Below are positions 1-6,607 of a stretch of 47,804 nucleotides of DNA, one piece after another. Each line of letters starts with the position of its first letter. The stretch's first letter is position 1. Source of the stretch: Bdellovibrionales bacterium (GTDB taxonomy: Bacteria > Bdellovibrionota > UBA1018 > CAIMNF01); NCBI GenBank assembly GCA_018969905.1, contig JAGWXK010000007.1, positions 1 through 47,804 on the forward strand. The letters run 5' to 3'. A program made the position numbers and the translations under genes. The notes under the pieces are model-generated. The model made no database searches. It saw only the letters and a program-made list of their open reading frames with translations, and had not been told where the DNA came from.

Positions 1-46
1 AGCTCTGGAGCTGGAGATCGGTCGCCTTTGGCTCAGAGGCAGGCGG

Positions 47-64
47 AGGCGTAGGCGTAGGCGT
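47..64. repeat. Short tandem hexamer repeat (AGGCGT)x3
   Basis: Three perfect AGGCGT units, preceded by an imperfect AGGCGG unit at 41-46. In one forward frame it encodes alternating Arg codons; in another, Gly-Val. Too short to assign a role. Confidence 0.8.
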
Positions 65-221
65 AGGGCTGGAGCTGGGGACTTGTAGATTGCTTTTTTT
101 TCCCGGATCCGAGTGGCCGGGCTGGGCGGTGAGTTGTTGTTTTGACTGGCAGGCGGAAAGAAGGGCCAAGGTCAATATCACGAAAATGGGGCCTCGGGTT
201 TTCATGAGGACGCATTTTACA

Positions 222-249
222 TTTACAAACCATTTTAGTCAAGTATAAA
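222..249 (+). promoter_or_regulatory. Sigma70-like promoter for the MotB/MotA/FHA cluster
   Basis: TTTACA at 222-227 and TATAAA at 244-249 are separated by 16 bases. Each hexamer is 5/6 to consensus. Transcription would start near 256 and give a leader of about 155 nt before the ATG at 411. The surrounding DNA is AT-rich, so chance is possible. Confidence 0.5.
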
Positions 250-314
250 TTTTTTACTGATCACCGCATCGGGCCAATGTCGTTTAAGTGCTTGTATTTA
301 TTTTCTTTTCTTCT

Positions 315-343
315 CGACCCCCCCGTTCAAGTGCCAGGGGTCG
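315..343 (+). promoter_or_regulatory. GC-rich hairpin in the 5' leader
   Basis: CGACCCC at 315-321 is the reverse complement of GGGGTCG at 337-343, with a 15-nt loop. No T tract follows, so it is not a standard terminator. It lies inside the predicted leader of the gene at 411. Confidence 0.35.
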
Positions 344-373
344 GGCGGAGTTAAAATGCGATTAAAACTTTTC

Positions 374-407
374 CAGTTTCTGCCGATAAGTCTGACGGGA
401 GAAACTG
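374..407 (+). promoter_or_regulatory. Inverted repeat that can mask the ribosome-binding site of the MotB-like gene
   Basis: CAGTTTCT at 374-381 pairs perfectly with AGAAACTG at 400-407 across an 18-nt loop. The right arm and the adjacent GGGAG form the Shine-Dalgarno region of the ATG at 411. In the transcript this 8-bp stem could limit ribosome access. A similar arrangement precedes the TadC gene at 41207. Confidence 0.4.
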
Positions 408-410
408 TTC

Positions 411-1967
411 ATGAGCTTTGATTATGACAAGGTGAAGGCAAAACAAGAGGATGCGCACGGCAATAGCTGGACCGCGTACTCCGACCTTTTCATGATGCTT
501 TCCACTGTTTTCTTGCTTCTCTATGTTTCAGTAGGTCTTCGAAGTCAGACCTCCGGGGTTGCCGTCCACGAGAAAATCAAGCAACTCACCCAAAAGAACG
601 CGGATCTCGAGCAGCAGCTTCAGGTGTACAACACCCTTCGTGAACAGCACATGAAGAACGAGGCCACCGAAGAGGAGGCCCAGGTTTACGAGAAGCTCAT
701 GGGAAAACTCTCCCTTCTGCAAGATGAGGCGAAAGATGAGAAGAACCGTCTTCGGCAGCAGGCGAAGGAAAATGAAGAGAAGGAATACGCGCTCAACGAA
801 TATCAGCGTCTGATCCGGAACATCATCAACACGAACGTTCTCTCGAAGACCCAGCTCCACAAAAAAGACGTGATCATTGCAAAGAAGGACACCATCAACG
901 AAGAGCAGCGCCAGATGATCGAGGAGCAGGAAGAAGAGATCAATTCGAATCGGGAGAAAATTGCGAGGGCTGAAAAAGACCTGAAGGACAAGATCCGTGC
1001 ACTTCGGGAGGCGCGCGAAAACGAGGAGATTTCAAAGTCCCAGATGGAAAAGCGCATTGCCGAGCTGAAAGAAAAGTCCCAGGAAACGATCGAGGCGCTG
1101 GAGAGAAAGAATCAGAAGGCGCTTCAGAAGTTCGCGGAACAGGAAGCCAAAATCAAATCGGACTTCGAGGCCCAGCTCGCGCAGGAAAAGCTGAGTGCGG
1201 CGGAGCGAGAAAGGCGCATGGCTGAATTTGAGGCAGAGGCGAATGCGCGAGAAGCCGCCTTGAAGGGCAAGGTCAGCGCTCTTGGCTCGAAAGTAAGCGA
1301 ACTTGGATCAAAGGTTGCTCAAGTGGAGGCTGAAAAAGGGCGGGCCCTCGCATCAGTGGACTCCCTGCAAAAGGACCTGAAGCGGGCCCAGGAGCTTGCC
1401 AACGCCAGGAAGGAACTGGCAAAGCGGATCAATTCGGAACTCCGGAAGGCTGGCCTGTCCGGAACCGTGGATGAAAAGACCGGGGATGTGACCCTTGCCT
1501 TCGGAGAAGAATATTTTGATGCCGGCAGCGCCAAGCTGAAACCGTCCATGGAGTCTACCCTCAAGAAGTTCATGCCGGGGTATTCTTCCAGCCTTTTCAA
1601 GGATAAGAAAATCGCAAACAACATCGAGAACGTCGAAATCGTCGGGTTTGCTTCCTCCACCTACAAAGGGAGGTATGTTCCACCTGATAGCCTTGATCCA
1701 AAAGATCGTGAGGCGATTGAATACAACATGAAGCTCAGCTCCCAACGGGCGAATGCGATCTTCAGTCACATCGTCGATACCAAAAAAATGAGCTTTGAGC
1801 ACCAGAAGGATCTTCTTCCCAAGATCAAGGTCGTTGGCCGCGGCTATCTGCCGGAAGGCACCACGGGTAAGGATTTTCCAAAGAATATGACGCAGAAGGA
1901 ATTCTGCGCAAAGTTCAATTGCAACCAGGCCCAAAAGGTCGTCATCAAATTTAAACTGAAGGATTGA
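411..1967 (+). CDS. MotB/OmpA-like stator-type protein with long coiled coil
   Basis: The single N-terminal membrane segment (about residues 21-43, WTAYSDLFMMLS...) carries an aspartate at residue 25, where MotB/TolR/ExbD-type proteins place the ion-binding Asp. Residues about 50-345 are a charged, heptad-rich coiled coil rich in Glu, Lys and Gln. The C-terminal part (about 360-518) looks like an OmpA/MotB peptidoglycan-binding domain (VEIVGFAS and a later YNMKLSSQRANAI). The predicted topology puts the coiled coil and OmpA domain in the periplasm. SD GGGAG lies 9 nt before the ATG. The next gene, 10 nt downstream, is the MotA-like partner. At 518 aa it is much longer than classic MotB (about 300 aa), and the coiled coil is the unusual part. 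It is probably an energised, wall-anchored motor or gating protein; the substrate is unknown. Zorya ZorB is a relative, but no other Zorya gene is present. Confidence 0.8.
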   Translation: MSFDYDKVKAKQEDAHGNSWTAYSDLFMMLSTVFLLLYVSVGLRSQTSGVAVHEKIKQLTQKNADLEQQLQVYNTLREQHMKNEATEEEAQVYEKLMGKLSLLQDEAKDEKNRLRQQAKENEEKEYALNEYQRLIRNIINTNVLSKTQLHKKDVIIAKKDTINEEQRQMIEEQEEEINSNREKIARAEKDLKDKIRALREARENEEISKSQMEKRIAELKEKSQETIEALERKNQKALQKFAEQEAKIKSDFEAQLAQEKLSAAERERRMAEFEAEANAREAALKGKVSALGSKVSELGSKVAQVEAEKGRALASVDSLQKDLKRAQELANARKELAKRINSELRKAGLSGTVDEKTGDVTLAFGEEYFDAGSAKLKPSMESTLKKFMPGYSSSLFKDKKIANNIENVEIVGFASSTYKGRYVPPDSLDPKDREAIEYNMKLSSQRANAIFSHIVDTKKMSFEHQKDLLPKIKVVGRGYLPEGTTGKDFPKNMTQKEFCAKFNCNQAQKVVIKFKLKD

Positions 1968-1977
1968 GGAGAGCGCT

Positions 1978-3030
1978 ATGAGCACGGGAGTAACAGGGTA
2001 TTTCTTGGATCTGTTGGTAACATTCGGAAAGGAGCTTCTCCTTCCATTCCTGACCTTCGGGTTTGTCTCGGCGGTTGCCCTCCGGTTCCTGATTTACTGG
2101 ACGGTGAAACGGGAAGAGTGGTTTGTGATGGAATTCGAGCGCAGGCTTCAGCGCTATCTGATTCATGAGAATCCGCACGGGGTGTTCTCCTTCACGGTGA
2201 CCCTGAAGAGGATTCTGGAAAAGACCTTCTATGAGTTGTTCCAGACCCGCAGTGAGATGCATCGCCGGAAGTTCGACCACATCATGGCTCCCAGCGACCG
2301 GATCTTTTTGATTCAGCAGGGATCAGCCTACCTCGTTCGGGATTCGATCAAGTACGCCGCAACACTGCGAAAGGATGATGGAGTGGAGGAAAAGGATGAG
2401 CTTGTGGAGGTTTCAAAACACGCCCTTTCCTTGAACCCTTGTTTTACCAAGCTCTTCGGGATTTTCCCGATCGGGGCCTTGAACGACTTCCTGAATCTGC
2501 TGCCAGGGCTTTTCATTGTAGGCGGTATTTTCGGGACCTTTCTCGGGATCATGAAGGCGCTTCCGGAACTTCAGGGAATGAACCCGAGTGACGCGGAAGG
2601 TACGAAACTGATCATGGACACCTTTCTCGTAAAGATCGCGTTTTCCATGAGTACATCGACCATGGGGATCCTGTACTCGGTGGCGTACACGATTTTCAAT
2701 TCGTTTGTGAATCCGGAGAAGCTCTTTGTGGAGGTGGTGAACCGTTATGAGCGGAACCTCCATCAGCTTTGGCGCAAGAGCCGGGACAACGATCTCACCG
2801 AACTTACCCGCTTTGACGAACACCGCGATCCGGTGGAAGCCCTTGCCGAGCTGGCCTTGAAAAAGGAAATCGCTGCGGACGAATCGAAACGGTTGAAAAA
2901 ACAAACGGAAGATCGCCGGGGCATGAATTACACAGGGACCTCCCGGGGTAAGAATGCACCACCGCCGATGGCCGCAATCAATCCAAAGTCTTCACGCGAT
3001 GACGAAGGGAACGGGGACTCAGCTGCTTGA
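1978..3030 (+). CDS. MotA/TolQ/ExbB-family proton-channel-like protein
   Basis: 350 aa. There are three predicted membrane helices at about residues 14-43, 170-194 and 212-243. The last two contain the pattern typical of the MotA/TolQ/ExbB family (LLPGLFIVGGIFGTFLGI, then FSMSTSTMGILYSVAY), with small and hydroxyl residues that line the ion path opposite the partner's Asp. A cytoplasmic loop of about 125 residues separates TM1 and TM2. A charged tail of about 100 residues follows TM3. The topology is nearer to TolQ/ExbB (three helices) than to flagellar MotA (four). It follows the MotB/OmpA-like gene by 10 nt and overlaps the next start, so the three are surely co-transcribed. It should form the ion-conducting ring around the upstream protein; the process it powers is not shown. 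Confidence 0.8.
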   Translation: MSTGVTGYFLDLLVTFGKELLLPFLTFGFVSAVALRFLIYWTVKREEWFVMEFERRLQRYLIHENPHGVFSFTVTLKRILEKTFYELFQTRSEMHRRKFDHIMAPSDRIFLIQQGSAYLVRDSIKYAATLRKDDGVEEKDELVEVSKHALSLNPCFTKLFGIFPIGALNDFLNLLPGLFIVGGIFGTFLGIMKALPELQGMNPSDAEGTKLIMDTFLVKIAFSMSTSTMGILYSVAYTIFNSFVNPEKLFVEVVNRYERNLHQLWRKSRDNDLTELTRFDEHRDPVEALAELALKKEIAADESKRLKKQTEDRRGMNYTGTSRGKNAPPPMAAINPKSSRDDEGNGDSAA

Positions 3031-5294
3031 AACCAGGCCTTAGAATCCGCATGCGCTTTGATGGGCGCGATACCGAGGTGGATGTTGGCGACGATCAGTG
3101 TGTGATCGGTCGAGCCGATTTCCTTGCTGTGCGGATGCCGAACTGCCCGACCATGAGTCGTGAGCACCTGCGGGTGGAGTATGGAGATGGCAAGATCTGG
3201 ATTACCGATCTTGGTTCTTCCAACGGAACCTTCCTGAGCGGTCGAAGACTACCACCGAAGACTCCCATCGAGTATCGCGGACAGGAGCTGACCGTCGGGG
3301 ACCTGGAAATGGGTACGAAGGTGTGGATTCTGTACAATGACACCATGGCGCAGACCAACAAGGCCATAGAGCTGAGCGAGCGTATTCAGCTTTTGCAATT
3401 TGAAATCGCCGAACTCGAAAAGGGAAAGCTTTCAATCGAGGAAAAGCAGCAAGTCATGGTGAAGAGGGTCGAGGACCTGATTTTCCGCGAAGTGGAGCTT
3501 TTCAAGTCCATCGACGAGCAGAAGAAAAAAATTGAAGAGTGCATGATGGAAGCAGAATTCATCGAGCAGACCTTGAAGGATTGGAGAGCGAAGAAAGAGG
3601 CGGCCGAGCTCGCCCTCAGCCAGCATGAGGCCAGCCTTGCGGGAATTCAGGAATTCAACAGCGAGGAGGAGCGCCAGCTCCTGGAAAAGAAGGCGGAACT
3701 CGAGGCCTACCGCGCGAGCCTTGAGCAGGACCGGGATCAGGCAAAGTCCAGATTCGATCTTGAGCTGGAACAACTTCAGGCGGAGGCGAAGCTAAAGCGT
3801 ACCCAGATTGAAAATGAAATCGAGGAACTGCGATCAAGGAAGCTCACGCTGGAGCGGGAGCTCGAAGCGGCCAAGATCGAGCTTGATACCGCCGAACAGC
3901 GCGAGCCCGAACTCCGGGCCGAATTGCGGGCAATGGAAGAAAGTCTCCGATTGGCCCGAATTGAGATGGAGGGAATCCAGGACCAGATTCCGCTCCGGAA
4001 AGCAGAGCTCAAGGATCTGGAGGCAATGGTATCCAGCATCCGCAAGGAGATCGAGGCATCCCAAGGGAAGGCTTTGCTCATCATTCAGGCCAGTGAGGCG
4101 GAAGCACGAAGGATTGAGTCCGAGTCGGCCGTGAACGTGGCAAGAAAGATCAAAGAGTGCGAGGATGAAATCGCGAAATCCCGCGAAGAGTGGTTTGGCG
4201 CAAGCGAACAAAGAAAGAGGCAGCTCGAAGAAGAGATCCGTGCCCGCGACGAACAGGCGGGGCAGGCGATGGCGGCGCTCAAGACGAGTTTTGAAGCACA
4301 AAGGGCGCGGGAACGGGAGGCGCTGGAGCTTGAGATCAAGACGGCGCAGGATCGGTTTCAGGCCGAAAGCAAGGCGGCGGCTGAAAAGTTTCAAAGTGAG
4401 CAGGCTGCGACGACCAAGGCCTGGAATGAGGAGGTCCGTGCAACCAAGGAGCGGGATCTTCAGGACATTCGCTTGATTCGTGCAACAGAAGAGCAGAAAA
4501 TGCGAGAAGTGATCACGGATCATCGTGTGCGGTTTGCAAAGCAAGTGTCTGCAAGCGCGCTTGCAAAAATTACCGGAACCGACGCCAGCCTGAAGCCAGT
4601 CATGACCGGTCTTGAGGCGGAATTGATCAGGTCAATCGAGGATTATGCGCGGGGTGAGGGATACCAGGTCGAATCCCATGAGGTAAGCCAACGGCGTTTT
4701 ATTCGGAAAACGATTGCATGGGCCGCGGGCAGCGTTGCAGTGATTTTTGCCTTGATCTATGGCCCGGGTTTTCTCGCAAAGAAGATCGATGTCCTGAAAG
4801 CTGAAAATGCTGCCGAGAATGTGCAGTTTATGAAGGAGCTGCGCGAGCAAAGAGAGCGAATGCTGGCTCTGCAACTTGAACCCAGAGTTGAATTTCAAGA
4901 TGGGTATGTGGATAATATTCTCTACAATCCAGGGTATCTTGCTCTGAAGCAGGACGAGCCGGTGCAAAAAGAGTGGACCGCTGTTTTATCGAAATTCTTT
5001 TTTGAGGTGCTCTTGCTCGATGATCAAAAGGTCGTGAATTACATACCCGTGGAGACGTCGCTGATTCGCGCACTGGCCGATGTGAACGAGGTATTGAATA
5101 CTGCGAATTTCGATGTGAATCTTAAGAAGATGAGGCAGATCGAGGAAGAAAAACAGTCGGAGCTTTGGATCGCGGCGGGCAGTAAGGATAACTGGATCAA
5201 GATCAGAAAACGCGAAGCTCAGTTTTTTCAGGAAAAGTCAAAAACCATTCTTGAACAAAAAAGTTCAGAGAGAACGCCTGCCGGTTCAAACTAA
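3027..5294 (+). CDS. FHA-domain, coiled-coil, single-pass membrane protein
   Basis: 755 aa from a TTG start at 3027 that overlaps the preceding TGA; an in-frame ATG at 3051 would remove the first strand of the FHA domain, so TTG is preferred. The FHA domain covers about residues 5-100, with GR at 28-29, SREH at 44-47 and DLGSSNGTF at 61-69: an intact phosphothreonine-binding loop set. A very long coiled coil (about 115-550) follows, then one membrane helix (about 562-583) and a C-terminal domain of about 170 residues that should be periplasmic. The FHA part is therefore cytoplasmic. Coupling to the MotAB-like pair suggests that a phospho-Thr signal or scaffold controls the motor, loosely like FHA protein GltG with AglRQS in Myxococcus gliding. 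That parallel is inference; there is no clear sequence match to GltG beyond FHA. Confidence 0.8.
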   Translation: MKPGLRIRMRFDGRDTEVDVGDDQCVIGRADFLAVRMPNCPTMSREHLRVEYGDGKIWITDLGSSNGTFLSGRRLPPKTPIEYRGQELTVGDLEMGTKVWILYNDTMAQTNKAIELSERIQLLQFEIAELEKGKLSIEEKQQVMVKRVEDLIFREVELFKSIDEQKKKIEECMMEAEFIEQTLKDWRAKKEAAELALSQHEASLAGIQEFNSEEERQLLEKKAELEAYRASLEQDRDQAKSRFDLELEQLQAEAKLKRTQIENEIEELRSRKLTLERELEAAKIELDTAEQREPELRAELRAMEESLRLARIEMEGIQDQIPLRKAELKDLEAMVSSIRKEIEASQGKALLIIQASEAEARRIESESAVNVARKIKECEDEIAKSREEWFGASEQRKRQLEEEIRARDEQAGQAMAALKTSFEAQRAREREALELEIKTAQDRFQAESKAAAEKFQSEQAATTKAWNEEVRATKERDLQDIRLIRATEEQKMREVITDHRVRFAKQVSASALAKITGTDASLKPVMTGLEAELIRSIEDYARGEGYQVESHEVSQRRFIRKTIAWAAGSVAVIFALIYGPGFLAKKIDVLKAENAAENVQFMKELREQRERMLALQLEPRVEFQDGYVDNILYNPGYLALKQDEPVQKEWTAVLSKFFFEVLLLDDQKVVNYIPVETSLIRALADVNEVLNTANFDVNLKKMRQIEEEKQSELWIAAGSKDNWIKIRKREAQFFQEKSKTILEQKSSERTPAGSN

Positions 5295-5297
5295 CGG

Positions 5298-5317
5298 GTT
5301 CAGATTGTGGCCTGAAC
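5298..5317. terminator. Weak hairpin between convergent genes
   Basis: GTTCAG (5298-5303) and CTGAAC (5312-5317) form a 6-bp stem just after the FHA gene stop. There is no T tract. The 93-nt gap between the convergent FHA gene and the Fnr-type gene has no better candidate. Confidence 0.2.
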
Positions 5318-5387
5318 AAAGCGATCAGGGGCGGACAAAGTCGCAACTTGCCGGGGCAGTCAAATTAGCTTGCATGGTGCGGGAAGT

Positions 5388-6080
5388 TCAGAACGTAATC
5401 TTTGATTTCTCGAGTAGCTTTTGGCGGTTCACGATTTTGATCGAGCGGCCCTTTTGCTCAATGAGGCCTTCTTTTTCAAGTTCAGCCAGCGTTCGAATCA
5501 CGGTTTCAGGCGTGGTGCTTGCCCATTCCGCGATTTCTTTCCGGGTCCAGTTCTTGTCATGAAAGTTCTCGCGTAAAAACAAAAGCGCTTCCGCGATCCG
5601 TTCGGCCGCACTGTGCGAGGAAACCCTTTTCAAGCGCTGCTCCATCTGCCGAAAATCATTTGAAAGCTGCATCAAGAACTTCATTGCAAGGTCCGGGGTT
5701 TTTGAGATCAGGTCCATGATCGTGGTTTTTGGAATGAAGCAAATCTCCGCGTCTTCGACCACGATGGCCGAACTCTGATAGGGCTCATCCGAAAAAAGCG
5801 CGCGGTAACCGATGAGCGAGCCATCCTTGAAAATCTGGACGATGTGGGATTTCCCGTTTTCATCGAGTGCCTCGAGTTTGACGGTTCCCGAGGTCACGCA
5901 ATAGATGCCGGTGCCGGGGTTGCCTGCGTAGAAGAGGTACTGGCCTGCTTTTTGGCGGGTTTGGAACTTGTTTTGATCAATGAAATCAATATCTTGCTTT
6001 TTCAACGAGCAAAAAAGACTCTGTGACCTGCTTTCGCAATTCCCACAACTGTGTTTTGTGCCGATCGGGTCTTTTTGCAT
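5388..6080 (-). CDS. Fnr-type Crp/Fnr family regulator with iron-sulfur cysteines
   Basis: 230 aa from the ATG at 6080, which has GGGAG 9 nt upstream; an upstream in-frame TTG at 6098 lacks an SD. An N-terminal cysteine set (C12, C15, C24) plus C114 matches the 4Fe-4S ligands of FNR/FnrL (three near the N terminus, one about 90 residues on). A cyclic-nucleotide-type beta-roll follows (about 30-145), then a dimer helix and a winged helix-turn-helix. The recognition helix contains E192 and R196 (PETVIR), as in FNR, but the FNR serine position is Ile. It is predicted to be an oxygen-sensing activator of the divergent cbb3 oxidase operon, which is the classic FNR/FnrL target. The palindrome at 6099-6118 lies just upstream of its SD, so autoregulation is likely. 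Confidence 0.85.
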   Translation of the reverse strand: MQKDPIGTKHSCGNCESRSQSLFCSLKKQDIDFIDQNKFQTRQKAGQYLFYAGNPGTGIYCVTSGTVKLEALDENGKSHIVQIFKDGSLIGYRALFSDEPYQSSAIVVEDAEICFIPKTTIMDLISKTPDLAMKFLMQLSNDFRQMEQRLKRVSSHSAAERIAEALLFLRENFHDKNWTRKEIAEWASTTPETVIRTLAELEKEGLIEQKGRSIKIVNRQKLLEKSKITF

Positions 6081-6098
6081 TCGCCTGTGCTCCCGCAA

Positions 6099-6118
6099 AA
6101 CATGATCTTCGTCATGTT
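6099..6118. promoter_or_regulatory. Palindromic Crp/Fnr-type operator in the divergent promoter
   Basis: AACATGA (6099-6105) and TCATGTT (6112-6118) are perfect inverted arms around TCTTCG. The core reads ATGAT-N4-GTCAT, matching the TGA/TCA heart of the FNR box TTGAT-N4-ATCAA but with a different outer base. That fits a recognition helix keeping Glu and Arg but not Ser. It lies between the Fnr-type gene and the CBS-cbb3 operon, about 78 nt upstream of the CBS start. Confidence 0.6.
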
Positions 6119-6186
6119 CTTTGTTGGGCCCATCATACCACCGAAAGGTAGGGCTCCGCTAGTCTTGGCTCAGGAGGCAAATCGCC

Positions 6187-6597
6187 ATGAGTAAATCCAT
6201 TCCGTTAATTCAAAAGTACATGACCACAACCCCCCATTCCGTAGGACGGGAGCAGCCGCTTTCGATTGCGCAGTCCCTGATGAATCAGCACAAAATCCGC
6301 CATCTTCCCGTGATGTCGGATGGTCAATTGGTTGGAATTCTTTCCGATCGTGATCTGAAGCTTGCCATGTCTTTGCAAGGGGTCGATCCCGAAGTCTGCA
6401 AGGTGGGGGAGATCGCAAACGAAGAGGCGTTCCTCGTGAAGCCGGACTCCAAACTCGATGAGGTATCAAAAATGATGGCGGACAAGAAGATCGGCTCGGT
6501 TCTGGTGGTGGATCATCACAGACTGGTTGGAATTTTCACAACCACCGATGCGCTTCAGGCGCTCTCTGAACTTCTTGAAACCAGGCTTACTCACTAG
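6187..6597 (+). CDS. Tandem CBS-domain protein
   Basis: 136 aa made of two CBS motifs (about residues 8-60 and 73-130) with no attached enzyme. Typical CBS strings are present (IRHLPVMSDGQLVGILSDRD and, in the second half, GSVLVVDHHRLVGIFTTTDAL). Stand-alone CBS pairs usually bind adenosine nucleotides and act as energy sensors; the ligand here is unknown. AGGAGG stands 9 nt before the ATG. It is the first gene of the cbb3 operon, 10 nt before ccoI and divergent from the Fnr-type gene, so its expression is probably oxygen-controlled. It might tune the oxidase or the neighbouring transporter, but the sequence does not show how. Confidence 0.85.
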   Translation: MSKSIPLIQKYMTTTPHSVGREQPLSIAQSLMNQHKIRHLPVMSDGQLVGILSDRDLKLAMSLQGVDPEVCKVGEIANEEAFLVKPDSKLDEVSKMMADKKIGSVLVVDHHRLVGIFTTTDALQALSELLETRLTH

Positions 6598-6607
6598 GAG
6601 GAGACCT

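Larger units (their letters stand above)
1..410. other. Non-coding leader region upstream of the MotB-like gene
   Basis: I see no convincing complete gene here. One frame is open from the left edge to base 88 and is arginine-rich because of a short AGGCGT repeat at 47-64. Another frame is open from the left edge to about base 246. Either could be the tail of a gene outside the window, but nothing in the residues supports it. The right part holds a promoter-like pair at 222-249, a GC-rich hairpin at 315-343 and an inverted repeat at 374-407 that reaches the ribosome-binding site of the gene starting at 411. Confidence 0.6.

Noticed and set aside
94-101. T8 run as an intrinsic terminator
   Set aside because: No stable hairpin directly upstream on the plus strand; the GC-rich stem lies on the wrong side of the T run.
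33-242. 69-codon minus-strand ORF with AYAYAYASA tail
   Set aside because: Tail comes from the AGGCGT repeat; composition is not protein-like and there is no SD.
1353-1985. Long open frames antisense to the MotB-like gene
   Set aside because: They mirror codon bias of the sense coiled-coil gene, have no SD or recognisable domain and overlap it fully.
411-5294. Zorya anti-phage defence system
   Set aside because: MotA/MotB-like genes resemble ZorA/ZorB, but no ZorC, ZorD helicase or ZorE nuclease is next to them; the third gene is an FHA protein and the next is an Fnr-type regulator.
6527-6607. Upstream extension of ccoI into the CBS gene
   Set aside because: The GTG at 6608 has a strong SD and begins right before the conserved cysteine motif; the extension encodes unrelated residues from another frame.
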